NCBI GenBank assembly: GCA_004352715.1
Contig: SCFE01000023.1
Location: forward strand, 2,294,248 to 2,358,247
DNA: 64,000 nt
Origin: Hofstenia miamia
Lineage: Eukaryota > Xenacoelomorpha > Acoela
Reading direction: 5' to 3'
The first letter of the stretch is position 1, and each line of letters opens with the position of its first letter. The position numbers and the translations under genes are program-made. Under the pieces are notes generated by a model, which was given only the letters and a program-made list of their open reading frames with translations, was not told the DNA's origin and made no database searches. Shown piece after piece: positions 24,460-36,219 of this stretch.

Positions 24460-25980
24460 CACATAGAAATGTCATTATTCCACATGTCCCCAAACAGAGC
24501 TATAAAATTTAATCCTCTTTGCAGTTCAATGAGAGACTGAGCATCTTTTACTAAAGCTATGGCATAAGGATCATTCCATGAGAGAATATCAGAATATTTG
24601 GTGAGGCATGTTGCATAGCAGAGAGCTTCCAGTTATGTGCTTACACATTTGGCAATGTTGTAAAATCAAGGGTTTCCATTTGATCAGAGAATAGAATAGT
24701 ATTTCAAAGGTTGTTAAGTTTTCTTGTAAACAAAGTGTAAAACTTGAGATGTAATCAGAATCCTTCAATAGCAATTTGCAGTGGGAGTTTTGCATCAACA
24801 TCTGAAGCATGAGTGTCATCCTTGGTGATTGCCATGTTGGGATAAAAGAATTTAAAAAAACTCAGTAAGTTGGAATGATTTTTACTCTTGTTGAAAATTA
24901 TTAGAAACAATTTCTTCAGTCATTGCTTCCAAATCAGAGATGTTTGCTCTCATCATTCTGATGGTTTCAATTCTCTTTGAGATGTTGTAATATTGTAAGG
25001 TTACCTGAATTAAGTTAGACCACATAATGTTGTGAATGTCAGAGTATAAATTTAATGTTTGTGTTGGTAGCTTGCAGATACCTGATTTAATGTAATTGAT
25101 TTGTTCAGAGATAGGTTTTCCCATTCAAAATATGTGATCTAGTGGGATGCGACCATCACTGTTAACTCAGGACATGCCATCTTCTTTAATGAGTCTCAAC
25201 TTGAACAACTTGTACTTGTCAGAGTTGATTGCTTTAATTAAGTCACTGATGTTGTTGAAATATGATCTTGATCAGGCAGTGGAATATTTATGCAACATTT
25301 TTTACAATGTTTAGATCTCCATGAAGGTTAAATAACAGCAGTGTGTATCAAGAGAGTTGGAATACAATAGTTATTTTCAGTAGCAATGCAATTTTCTAAG
25401 GACATGTGATTTGTAGGTGTTATATCCAGACATGTGATCTCTATGGTTACAGGTTTGAGGATGTACATTCCACATCAAGAGTCAATTGAGAGTGAGATTT
25501 CAGTAATGTCATGTTTTGATTTTTCATTCAACTCTCCATAAATTAAATTTTCATAAGAGCCAGGGAATCAGTTTCCTTAATTGCAGCAAATTGGTGAGGA
25601 GCTATTGTGGCTTCTATTGGTTCCATTACAGTAACTCTTGTAAAATAATTAGTTAATTCCATTCTGATCCAACTAAATTTCTTGGGACTAGTGTGTATTA
25701 CAAGTTTTTCAATGTTGTTGAAGTCAACTTGTTTATGATGATGTGGTGTTAACTGTAATTGAATTGAGGTTAGAAATATTCATGCATTTGCAACTCAGAG
25801 ATTGATTGTAGTTCAAGTTGGATTACTTCAATAGGAATTCTTTCTTTTCCATCTTTTTTGTATTTGAATGACGATTGTATCTTACTTTTTAGAGCACTCA
25901 GGGTATTGTGCATTGTATTAGTTGTAGAGTATTTTATTTTTATAAATAATAGGCAATTGTGTTATTAGTATGAAAATCTA
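24460..25980 (-). pseudogene. env-like third ORF of an LTR retroelement, copy 1
   Basis: On the minus strand an interrupted reading contains SPKKFSWIRMEL, PIEATIAPHQFAAIKE and GMYILKPVTIEITCLDI in its first half. NISKRIETIRMMRANISDLE (helical, coiled-coil-like) and KYSDILSWNDPYAIALVKD come later. The same order appears in diverged form at 26700-27610. Its position after pol of a Gypsy-like element and its length suggest an errantivirus-type envelope or third ORF. I see no clear signal peptide or furin site. It is broken by many stops. Confidence 0.45.
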
Positions 25981-26039
25981 TGTCTTCTGCATCATGATTT
26001 GCTGATGCTGCAGGGATATAATTAGCCTACTCCAGTAAT

Positions 26040-26400
26040 GCAGAGAACCTAACCCTAGGCATAAAGGCATTGCAGGAGATCAGGCAGAGGAAGGGTGTGG
26101 CCACACTCAGCAAACCCAATACAGAGAACCCTGTTAAGAGAGCATCACATAAGACAAGAGCCCTGAGTTAAGAGAGAGAGAGAGATAGAGAGAGAGATAC
26201 CCTACAAGTTCTTGGGTGCATAGTGTGCACTACATGCAAATTAAACCTCCATGCTGTCTCATCTCATGCAATTTAGGCAGTTGCATAAGAATTAAGAAAG
26301 AAATGAATGAAGAGCAAGTGTAAAGTTCCTTATCCTTATGCCTTACCAAAGTGCTGATGGGATATTACTTGTAAAGCTAATACCTGAATAAGGTGCCCTT
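26040..26400. repeat. LTR-like block downstream of env-like copy 2, with GA tract
   Basis: This counterpart of 23820-24150 contains GTGTGGCCACACTCAGC and a purine tract (GAGAGA, about 26169-26199). It is placed as expected for a 3' LTR after the env-like remnant on the minus strand. Confidence 0.35.
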
Positions 26401-26699
26401 GGCAAATCTCTGGTAAATTTAGAAAAGCATTTTTGTTAAATAACTAATGTCAAATAGCAAAGGTTAACTAAATTTTATTGAGTGTTCTATAACAAAATCA
26501 GTGTATTTAAGATAGAAGAACAGGTATGAGGTAAACAAAAAATTAGAGAATTTAAACAAGAAAACAGGCTCCTCCCTTGACCCCATGCACAGTAAACAAA
26601 TTTGATTAGCAGAACTGCACTTCAGAAAATTCAAATTTTTGAATTTGCACAGTTTGCCAAATGTAAATTACAACAAAGCAAGAGGATACAAAGAGATAT

Positions 26700-27610
26700 A
26701 CTGTAATCACTGTACAATTAGAAATTATATATTTCGTAATATTAATGTAGAAAATGTTTGTATCTCAAGGAGGTGGAATGACGCCACACACCCTCCAAAA
26801 TGGGGCTATTTCCAGTTGACCAATTCCACAATATCAGGTTGATTGAAAGTTTGTTAGTCTTGGAAGAGTGTGGTAGCATGAGGATTGTTCCAGGAGAGAA
26901 TATCTGAGTGTTGTGAGTAGCAGGTAACATAACATAGCATATTGATTTGATTTCAGTTGTGACACATTTGCTGAAGTTATAAAACTTAGGCTTTGTGAAG
27001 TGATCCAATATCAAGAGTATGTTCCTTAGGTTGTTGATTTTTCTGGTAAAAATATTGTAAAACCTAGAGTATAATTGTAGGCATTGAGTGCTATAAGTAG
27101 CATCATATGCACATCAATGTTGGAGGCATGTACTTCTTCTTCTTCATTGATGAGTTAGTCTGGGTAGAAGAATTTAAAGAACAAGAAAAGATTATTGTGA
27201 GATTTGACTTTGTTGAATTATGTCAAGATGTGTTCTGTGACTAGCTCTTCAGTCATAGTGTCAGGCAGATTCAATGGAGGAAGAGGTTGATATGTATCAA
27301 GGTGGCAGTGGATGTGATGCAGTTTTGTAGGCCCAGTATTGTGAAGTTATTAGGATGGAGAAAGAAAAGGTGGTCAAGGCTTAGCTCTAGTTCATATATC
27401 TCTGCTCCAATGAGGCTTGATTGTGTGAGGTCAGATAATATAATTGTCAATTTGATTTTGTTGGCTTTGGCTAGCCCATATGTGAGTGATTGTTTTTCAA
27501 GTAATTTGTTGTCAGAAAATTCTTCAGTTTTAAGGAAGTACACTCCATTAGAATGTTTTCCAAGGATAGATTGATTTCAGGTTGCATCACCAGGTAATCC
27601 TTGTAAGTTA
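26700..27610 (-). pseudogene. env-like third ORF, copy 2, next to Gypsy pol
   Basis: The nucleotide sequence parallels copy 1: a GAGAGAATATC block near 26900 matches 24580, a GTAGAAGAATTTAAAGAA block near 27165 matches 24845, and a GTACACTCCA block near 27540 matches 25470. Readable pieces include SLTYGLAKANKIKLTIILSD and LPATHNTQIFSPGTILM. It sits directly downstream of the integrase region on the same strand, so it probably belongs to that element. It is inactive. Confidence 0.45.
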
Positions 27611-27611
27611 A

Positions 27612-28490
27612 AATAGGCAATGTAAGTTTGTTTGATGGAATTATGCGTCAAAGCTCAATATGGGGGAGTATGTATCACCAGTACTTGCTGCCAATGCATG
27701 TGGTTGCAATGTGTATTAACTTAATGAGTGTTTTGTGTAATCTTTTGACAACAACACTACATGTACTTTGTTGGTGGTATGGGGCAGCATGTTCATGTAG
27801 TATTTCAAGTTGTTTTAGAAATTCTTGTGTTAGGGAACCTTTGAATTGTGTGCCATGGTCCAATACTATTGTGGTCATTGGGATGAAACAGAGGATCCAT
27901 GAATGGAGTATGACTGTGGCTACTGTTTGTTCAGTGATGGGGATCGTTTGTGCATACTTGGAAAAGTTGCCTACAATTACTAGGACATATTGGTAGCCTT
28001 CATCGTCCTTGGATAGGTGTTCTATGTCANTACTGTTTGTTCAGTGATGGGGATCATTTGTGCATACTTGGAAAAGTTGCCTACAATTACTAGGACATAT
28101 TGGTAGCCTTCATCGTCCTTGGATAGGTGTTCTATGTCAATATGGACAACACCATTATGTCCTGATGGGGTGATTTTTTGAAGTTTGGCATGTTGTTGGG
28201 GAAAGTGTGCAGTATTTTTTAGAATGCATGTTTTGCATTTATCGATGATATCAGAGATAATTGATCAGATTCCTATGCAAATGAATTGCATATTTAATGT
28301 ACACTCTGTTTACGTGATAACATTATGGCATCATTCATAGAATTTCTTAGCTATATCTCATTTCAAATATTCTGGAATGCAATGTGGTTAGGATGTTTGT
28401 CTGAGACAAAAAGAAAGCTGTTGGCTGTTAATGCCCATTTATATGTGTTGTAATATTTGATTAATAAAATTTTTAATTGAGTTTGTGGAT
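27612..28490 (-). pseudogene. Gypsy-type integrase core
   Basis: The minus-strand integrase catalytic core is readable as HIDIEHLSKDDEGYQYVLVIV (first Asp of the DDE triad), then TTIVLDHGTQFKGSL (second Asp) and HEHAAPYHQQST with a following VVKRLHKTL. In active enzymes the last block carries the Glu as VER; here it reads VVKR, so the catalytic Glu appears lost. A 109-nt slice (27921-28029) is repeated at 28031-28139 across a single N with one difference. The H2C2 zinc finger upstream is not clear. Confidence 0.75.
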
Positions 28491-28749
28491 ATTTGATTTT
28501 GTTAATAATTTGTTGTAATTGTATGTCGTTGTTCTGGTGTTTTATTATCTCTTGCTCAGTAATCTCTTCTTTTAGCTACACTGGTAGCAGTAGGTGGCCT
28601 TGCTGATCAGTGTTAATTTCTGTTAAGTTATTATATGTTGATTGTGAGATGAAAGGAAAAGGAACTTTGTATTGAGTGGGTTTTCCAATGTCACAATGGT
28701 ATTGTGGTAATGCTGTCAGTAGGTCAGTGTTGGTATGCTGTTTTCCTTT

Positions 28750-29110
28750 TCAGTGTATGATGGTGAAGTTGAAATTGGTTAAGTATTTGATCCATCTAGC
28801 AATGATGTTTGATCTGTCTCTAGAAATTTTTTTAAGTCAGATAATGCTGGAATTGTCTGTGCAGACTGTAAAGTGGGATTGTCCTAGGAGGAAGTATCAA
28901 AACTTTTTAAAGCTTTCAATGAGTGTGAGCATCTCAACTTTTGTTGAACCATAGTTTTATTCTGCAGGACTAAGTTTCCTGCTGAAGAATTGTATGGGGC
29001 ATTCTACATCTTTGATGATTTGGCTTAACACTGTGTCTATGGCAATGGAACTAGTGTTGCAGTCAAAGATAAATTCCTTCTGAGAAGTCGGGTATATTCA
29101 GGCTAGGTAG
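28750..29110 (-). pseudogene. Gypsy-type RNase H domain
   Basis: Minus-strand blocks read FIFDCNTSSIAIDTVLSQ (first acidic residue), PIQFFSRKLSPAE, KVEMLTLIES (Glu) and FTVCTDNSSIIWL (Asp). They follow the RT domain in the normal Gypsy order RT, RNase H, integrase. In-frame stops are present. Confidence 0.7.
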
Positions 29111-29736
29111 GCGCTGTAATTCTAACTTTAATTTAAATAACTCTTATTGATGATTCCATGTCAATGAAAAAGGTGTCTTGGCTTTTAACAAGTTTTACAT
29201 GTAAATTGTTTTTTCTGCAATATTTGGAATAAATGTTTGGTAGTAGTTAAAAAAGCCAAGGATATGTTGAACATCTTTTTTATTGTTAGGCGGGTTAATG
29301 TTTTTAATTGTATCATGGGCGTCCTTCTTTAAAGTGATTTTGCCTTTTTGTATTTGTCTACCGAGAAACGTTACTGATGTTTGTATTATTTTGTACTTGG
29401 TGCCGTTGACTTTTAAACCGAATGTTTTAAGTAGGCTTAAAGTTTTCTCAAGTTTTTTTACAATCAATATGTCATCAATGTAGGCAGAAATGTCTTCGTC
29501 AAATTGATGATTTTCGTTTTGTAGTACCTTTGTTACATATCTTTGGAAGATGACTGGGGCATTACAATGCCTGAAAGCCATATAAAGCCACTCAAATAGA
29601 CTGTACGGTGTTATGAAGTGGTTTTTCTATGTCGATCTTACGCATTGGCACCTGCCAATAGGTTTTACACAGGTTGAGTGTTGTAAAAAAGGAATTTTGA
29701 CAGGATGTATATAATATTTATTCTTTGTGACGTTGT
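29111..29736 (-). pseudogene. Gypsy-type reverse transcriptase, C-terminal two thirds
   Basis: The minus strand begins at the TTAA next to a piggyBac-type MITE with FFTTLNLCKTYWQVPM (RT block 3). It continues as MAFRHCNAPVIFQR, AYIDDILIV (the YXDD catalytic motif, here YIDD), GLKVNGTKYKII, FLGRQIQ and HILGFFNYYQTFIPNIAE. One stop separates the first two blocks. The first part of the RT is missing here and is found at 41106-41260, beyond a second copy of the same MITE. Confidence 0.8.
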
Positions 29737-29740
29737 TTAA

Positions 29741-30733
29741 CCCTATTCCAGTTGGGGGGGGGCAAAATTGCCCCCCCTGTCGGAGATTTGTTATAACTTT
29801 TTTTAGACCCCATTACACAACTAAATTTTTCGACTCAGTGAACAAAATTTATCTATAACCAATCCCTGAAAATTTTGAGTCAAAAGGACCTGTACTTTTT
29901 CCTCTGTAAGCATTTTCCGGAGGTCTATTGGCAAAATTTCNNNNNNNNNNNNNNNNNNNNNNNNNNNNNNNNNNNNNNNNNNNNNNNNNNNNNNNNNNNN
30001 NTTATAACTTTTTTTAGACCCCATTACACAACTAAATTTTTCGACTCAGTGAACAAAATTTATCTATAACCAATCCCTGAAAATTTTGAGTCAAAAGGAC
30101 CTGTACTTTTTCCTCTGTAAGCATTTTCCGGAGGTCTATTGGCAAAATTTCGGTAAAAAAACGGTAAAATACCTAGTTATTTGAGGCTATAGCACAATAT
30201 TTCTGTCTCTATAAGCTTTGAGACGTAGGTTTTCCAATGTATTGTCTAAGATAACACAAATCAATGAAAAAAAACCTTTCCTTTTTGTTTTTGTATCAAT
30301 TTGTGGTTCAAAAAATGAACAATGTGGAAAAAAGTCTATTTTACGACCCAGATGATGTCATATTGTCAATTTTCGCAATAAATAATGCTCAAAATCTGTT
30401 CAAATTTTAACCAAATGATGTTTGGAAACTAATTATGTTATAAGTATCCAATATACATCAAAAAACTATGTATAAGATGCTTTTTATGCAATTTTTTTGC
30501 AAAAATGCTAAAATCAGAGAAAATCTGCTATGTCGACATAAAATGATGACGTGATCACATGACCACGTGACCAAAAACGATGGTACCTTTTTTTCTTGAT
30601 GGTAACATGTCATACTACAACCCTACAAATTTTTATCGAATTTTGTTAAGAAATGAGCATTCTAGACAGGGAGGGGGGAACAAATTTGCCCCAAACTGTT
30701 TAACGTACATAAAAAAGCCCAACTGGAATAGGG
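29741..30733. mobile_element. piggyBac-type MITE, copy 1 (contains 61-N gap)
   Basis: It is flanked by TTAA (29737-29740 and 30734-30737), with terminal repeats CCCTATTCCAGTTGGG and the exact complement. Ends starting CCC and a TTAA duplication are the mark of piggyBac-class elements. Sub-terminal GGGGCAAAATTGCCCC is itself palindromic. The interior has no transposase. A 150-nt slice before the N run (29791-29940) is repeated after it (30002-30151), so the true length is close to the 769 bp of copy 2. Confidence 0.85.
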
Positions 30734-30737
30734 TTAA

Positions 30738-31945
30738 TTCTTTATTTTTAACAAGTCAGTTTGATGTTATTTCAATCTTAAATAAAGATATTTTCTATTT
30801 TTCTATTTCTATTAAAGTTGCTTAAAGCTGTAAAGTGAAAACTTCTGACTATTCACAGTATTTATATTCTGTAGAAAAAATACATTTCCTAAGTTGCATA
30901 AATCGTATATTGGGTGTATATTGGAATATACATTCAATAAGTTCGATTGCATTCTGAATAGGTGGTGGGTTTAAGGCAAATTTAATTGAAGTAGGACTTC
31001 GACTTTGGACATTCTTTTTAATTGCAGAACGTATTTTTAATTGGAAAAATGTTTAAGGTCTGACGTAGCCTAAGCAATTTATTCTATTCATAATTGACTC
31101 AGTGAAAGCAGCTGTAGCTGTAATGTCTGAGTTACAAATTGAATTTTGAACAATTTCTGCAAGAAATGGCCGAGACAAATACTATGGGATTGTAAATTGT
31201 TGTGGATTAAAATTTTACTTAAATCTGACAAATTGTGCACACAGTATTATATCCTATTGCGTTATTCACAACCTTTGCATTACTAACAATGATGATATTG
31301 AATTCTACATTAACCTGCCCAATATTGTGAAACGCCTGAAAGATCAGAGAAACGTAAAGAAATAATGTCAAAGTTAAAATAGATTACTTCATACTTTATA
31401 GTTATTTATATAACTTGAAATTGTTTCAATATACTACTATATAAGAAAATGCAAATTTTCAATATTTAATGGGGACGGATTGATTATGATAGGGCAGAGA
31501 CGTGTTTTGCGTAGAAGTCCAAGAAGAATAGCAGCGTGCATTAAGTGTCTCAGAATTTCTTTGTGCTGTATTAATAATTGAGCATCATGACTGAAGATGT
31601 CAAATCAACTATCAAAATTCAAAGGTGATCAAATATTAAAAAAATTATGCAATTATTGCTTTCATGTTTCAAGTAGTAAGCTTCGGAGTTCACCGAATGC
31701 GTTCTCCAATTAGATTAGTTGATGTTGCACTCAACTATGGATTAAATTATGAATTCGGAAAGTAATATTCCAAATCATTTGTAAACCTATGTTTAGAATT
31801 TATTCGAATAGTTTTCGAAAATAACTTCCAATTAGATAAGAATTACACACATGTACATAGTTGCCATTATCTAGAAGTAAATAGATTAAGTCCTACAGGA
31901 ATAAATCCTAAACGATTAGGTTCTACACGATTAAGTTCTGCACAA
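30738..31945. other. AT-rich stretch without recognised genes
   Basis: No protein similarity or repeat structure was recognised between the piggyBac-type MITE and the hAT MITE. Confidence 0.4.
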
Positions 31946-31953
31946 ATTGCTCT

Positions 31954-32279
31954 CAGGGAATTCGAGACTTCAATATTTTGGTCTCAATATCAAAAATCTC
32001 AAATCGAGACTGTTATTGGTCTCGATTAAAATTTTAATAAAACAATGATGTGTAACCCAAACAAAACATTAAATTGTATACTTGAATTTATTTAAACAAG
32101 GTAACTGGAAATTTAAAACCTAATTTTTAAATGAATAATAATTTTTAGCTTGTGTAAATTTATTTTTGTTGGTAAAAGTTTATTTTAACCTTCGAGACTA
32201 ATTGTCTCAATAAAAAAGTCTCATTTCTAGTCTCAAAAATAAAGGTCTCGGCTTCAGTCTCAAATTCTTGAATTCCCTG
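31954..32279. mobile_element. hAT-type MITE, 326 bp
   Basis: It starts CAGGGAATTCGAGACTT and ends with a related inverted copy (..TTGAATTCCCTG). It is flanked by a perfect 8-bp repeat ATTGCTCT (31946-31953 and 32280-32287). The ends hold several GTCTC/GAGAC units in both orientations, likely transposase-binding repeats. It is non-coding. Confidence 0.9.
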
Positions 32280-32399
32280 ATTGCTCTATTATATCATGAT
32301 TCCTGTATTTTTAACGCCTTAACTGAATTACAAATCATAAATTAGTAGGCTATCGTCTATTGCAGACATCAAGATTAATTGGTGCTAATCTTATCATTT

Positions 32400-33085
32400 T
32401 CTTCTGAATGAAGGCAAATCTAAGGAACTCTTCATTCCACTTCATGGCGTTGGAGGATTTCCTATCGAACCAACTGAAAATATAGAATTACGATGTCTTT
32501 GCTTGGGATTACACTAGACTCTAAGTTATCCTTTAAAGATCATGTTCAACTGCTTTCAAAGAAACTGACCAGAACTTTCTATCTTATCAAAAACGACGAC
32601 ATTATCAACATCTAATTTAGATGCACAAAAACTGTATAAGAGTTTATTACTGACGCAAATGACGTATTGTATTTCAGCTTGGGGAGGAGCGCCGAATGTC
32701 GCTGCTTTCGATAAAATCCAGCAAAAATTCGTTAAAATTGGAATTATTAGTAATTATCAGGTTGTTTAGACAGTAGTACGCCTTTCAGATCGGAAGCTCT
32801 ACAATTCTATCTGGATAGAGCTGCATTCTCTTTACGATCTCATACGACACAAACAAGGCTATGCCGAATCCCGCTTGAGGAACAGATATCCAGAAACTGA
32901 TGTTCCTGAGAACTTTCCCCGATAGACTCGATTTGCTTTGGTCAATATTTTTAGACAACAGAAAAATGGACTTTCTAAAACGCTACAACAAAGATTTCCA
33001 GGAGATTAAATTAGCACCCTTTGACCGACAAATTGTTACCTCCCTTATTTTTCCGCATACTGTCAAAGTTATAAAATATTGTTGA
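32400..33085 (+). pseudogene. LINE RT C-terminal tail
   Basis: The frame with LLLTQMTYCISAWGGAPNVA and AAFDKIQQKFVKIGI (32640-32760) is the region after the RT thumb of CR1/Jockey-like elements. DSKLSFKDHVQL lies upstream near 32525. The last open frame, 32900-33085, ends IFPHTVKVIKYC. It is 5'-truncated and frameshifted. Confidence 0.65.
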
Positions 33086-33840
33086 TAAACGTAATAAAAC
33101 AATTAGACTCTGTGTTTTGATAATTAGGTTATTTCATAAAATGAAATCAGTTGCTATTACTACAATGACAGATGGCATAAAAAAATACAAAAATTCAGCA
33201 TTTGCTAAACGTTATAATGTTGCATAGTTCATAGTTCACAATCGTATTGACAATTTTCAAGATGCCAAATTTTATATGGATATATATTTATTATTTAGTT
33301 TAGATGGAATGATAAACATCATATTTAGTTATGAATATATTTTATTTGAAATATCCATATTTGTTAAACTTTTTATTTGGTATACATTTTTATTGGTTTG
33401 TAAATTAATCTCTAATAACAGGCTTATAGCTTACCTTTAATAACACATTTTTAATATTTACCGAAAAGGCGGCTGTGAACTATTGGGCTAAGAATAATAA
33501 CCCGAAAATATTTACATGTATATTTTTTCGCAATAGAACAATTGATTTTTTTGTGTTTCTAATGGATGTTAGCAACTACATACTTTAAAAGCATTCCCCA
33601 TTTATTCATATGCTTGTCCAAATTATTGTTGTTACATTGTAATTCTACATAGAAATTGAACTCAGAAAAGAAACGACTAATTGGTTATAGGTATTCACTA
33701 TTTACAGGATGATGATGAAGTATATTTATCTAAACACAAAAAATAAAAGCAATTACACTACACTCCTAAAAATCCCCAGATTATTTTGTACATTAAACTT
33801 GTAATTTTTATTTATTTATTAATTTTTTTATTAATTTATT
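33086..33840. other. LINE 3' flank and AT-rich sequence
   Basis: No further coding signal was seen between two LINE tails on opposite strands. Confidence 0.35.
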
Positions 33841-33913
33841 GTTACTATGTTTAGAAAGGATAATATTTCAGCACTAGCGGTGCTCATTTATATTACCCAT
33901 GACATTTAAATTA

Positions 33914-34490
33914 TTATTTGAATATTAAATCAATTAGATTAGTAATTCCTTGTATTACTTTACTTTTTATATTGTTCAAGAACCTAGTACATTCATTTTT
34001 AGATATTTTCTCTATAGTACAACTAATTAATGCACTAGAATTCATATAATTCCATATTTTACTGCCCCTAATTTGAAGAGAATATCTTTGTAGCATTGAG
34101 TTATGCTGTTTAATTGAAGTTTGGTTTTTTACTTTAGCCCTAGTATTATATTTGCGATTAATTTCATTGAAATTGTTAAACTCCATCGGATATTCTTATT
34201 TGTATTTTTATGATATGCTTTAGTAGTTCAAATATGTATAATTCGTATATATTGAGTACATCTCTATCCAAAAATAACTGTTTTGTCGAATTTTTCGTAT
34301 TTTTAAAATACATTATTATCTTTTTTTGAATTTTGAAAATAGGCAGTAATGTGTTATAAGTAGTACCACCATATATCAATACTCCATATTGAATAAAATG
34401 TAAGTATTGTAATAGTTTAATGTTACATGTTTTTGCACAAAATGTCTCAATTTCATTAACATACCACATAATTTAGATAGTTTCTTACAC
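33914..34490 (-). pseudogene. LINE RT C-terminal tail (opposite strand)
   Basis: Two minus-strand frames follow one another. The first has LHFIQYGVLIYGGTTYNTLL and IFKIQKKIIMYFKN, then LFLDRDVLNIYELYIFELL (34469-34176). The second has NFNEINRKYNTRAK and ending NLIDLIFK (34186-33914). This is the standard tail of CR1/Jockey-class ORF2. The parts upstream of the thumb are absent. Confidence 0.7.
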
Positions 34491-34799
34491 AATTCAGAAA
34501 TATGATTAGCAAAAGTCAAGTACTATTTGCCTGTTTATTATAGTTTAATTAGGTTTTCATATTCGTGTATGGTACTCTCAACGGGCTCTAACTCCAGATG
34601 TGCAAACTCAGTGAGTGATGACAGTGACATTGTGCAAAATGCAAGAAATCACATGATGAGGGGACGCAGTGGGTGGAGTCAATTGTGGTACCATGGTGGT
34701 TGCTCTGCCTTGCCTCCAGGAAGCCTCGATTTAATTAAAGATAAGCATATTCTCTTTATCGAGAATATTCCTCCAATTTATCCAGAGCGTGCATTATAT

Positions 34800-36219
34800 T
34801 TTCAATCTTGTGCACTGTAATCACCAAGTCGTCAGCGTAGAAAATCACATTGCAGCTCGTGTCCCTTGTCAGATCGTCTGATAGGTCAACTATAAATAAG
34901 CTAAACAGCAAAGGTTACAGCTTGTCCCCTTGTAAGACACCAATATTTTGACGAATTTGATCAGATAATACACCACGTGTCGCAATTCTAATGAAGTTCT
35001 CTCTCGTGATAGCCCATGAAACCTGTAGAAAATTGCTGCTAACACCGAGTTTGTACAATTTCATAAACAGAATCGATCTGTCTATCCTGTCGAAAGCTTT
35101 TTCGAAAAACTGCATAAAGAGGTTTACAATCACTTTTAGCTGCTGAAATCGTGATCTCAGCAACGACACTGCTTGGATTGTTGATTTGTTCCTTCTAAAA
35201 CCAAACTGCGAATCTGGCAGCTTGTAATACTCAGCCCACTCCGATAATCGTCTTTCCAAAATGCCGCTATAAAGTTTTCGTACAGAGGAAAGTAAATTGA
35301 TACCTCTATATGCACCAGGGTCTTGGTGTCCACCTTTACCTTTATAAAGTGGGATTTGATGACTATCTCGCCAGCTACTCGGACATACCTTGTAAACGAA
35401 GCAAGTATATAAAATCATAAATAGTATGTGATGAATAACCCCGTAACTTTGCTTTAATAACTCAAACGATACTCTATCTGGACCAGTTGCCTTCCCACTG
35501 GGCTGTTGTGACAGGAGCATAGTCACCTCTGATTCACGTATAGACGCATCCAAGATAGGTCACTCGACGGAATTATTAGAAATATAGTCGTGATGACCTA
35601 CTGACAATGGGTGTTCCATGAAAACCGGCTCGTTTTCTGCTGTTGAATTTAGGCTTTATAGAAGTCGTCCATCAGTATAATAAATATCAATATCCCTTGC
35701 CATATCGTGAAATTCCCATTGTTTAAGACTTACCACTTCTGTTTCTAGGATATCAAGGTCGCAAGAATTGATCTTTCTAAGTCTGACCGAAATTATTATT
35801 CTCAACACAAACCCATTGGTGTTTCGAAAAAGGCGAAGGAAAGACTTCCGATGTTGGTCTATTGTGAATTATGTTACAAAAAACCAAATCAATTGTGCTT
35901 TGTCCGTTGTAGGCGCAGTACGTTGGAATGTCTGGGTCACTTGTGCAATACATATCCATGGCATCCAAATGTTCCAGCAGCGCTTGTCCTTGTTGCCCGT
36001 CGGCAGTTAAAGTCACCGGCGCTTTCAAATGGATTTCCTCTTTGGACTATAAAGACGCTCTGCTGAAATTCTCCACTCTCCCGCTGTCACTCTACTTCCA
36101 TGCCTGTGATCTCCTTCTGTTCAATCGACTACTGACTCGCAAATTGGATCTTGATCCTTTTGATTTCATTAAGTTCTCAAATTCCTGCTGCACTCGCTCT
36201 GATGATGTTGTCACCTTCT
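34800..36219 (-). pseudogene. LINE with endonuclease remnant and RT, cut by a gap
   Basis: The minus strand enters from the 1000-N gap with GDFNCR (endonuclease core) in a shifted frame, then SDPDIPTYCAYNGQSTIDLV (endonuclease C-terminal block, 36028-35777). A 212-codon frame (35553-34915) has SGKATGPDRVSFELLK, GAYRGINLLSSVRKLYSGIL, QFGFRRNKSTIQAV, FFEKAFDRIDRSIL and IGVLQGDKL. PLLFSLFIVDLSDDL and VIFYADDLVITVH follow after one stop. The QGD-L and FYADD forms resemble families other than the CR1-like copies here. Its C-terminus fades near 34800. Confidence 0.8.

Noticed and set aside
23820-29740. Intact endogenous retrovirus
   Set aside because: Every domain has stops or shifts, the first part of RT is absent, and the integrase Glu block is altered; only decayed pieces remain.
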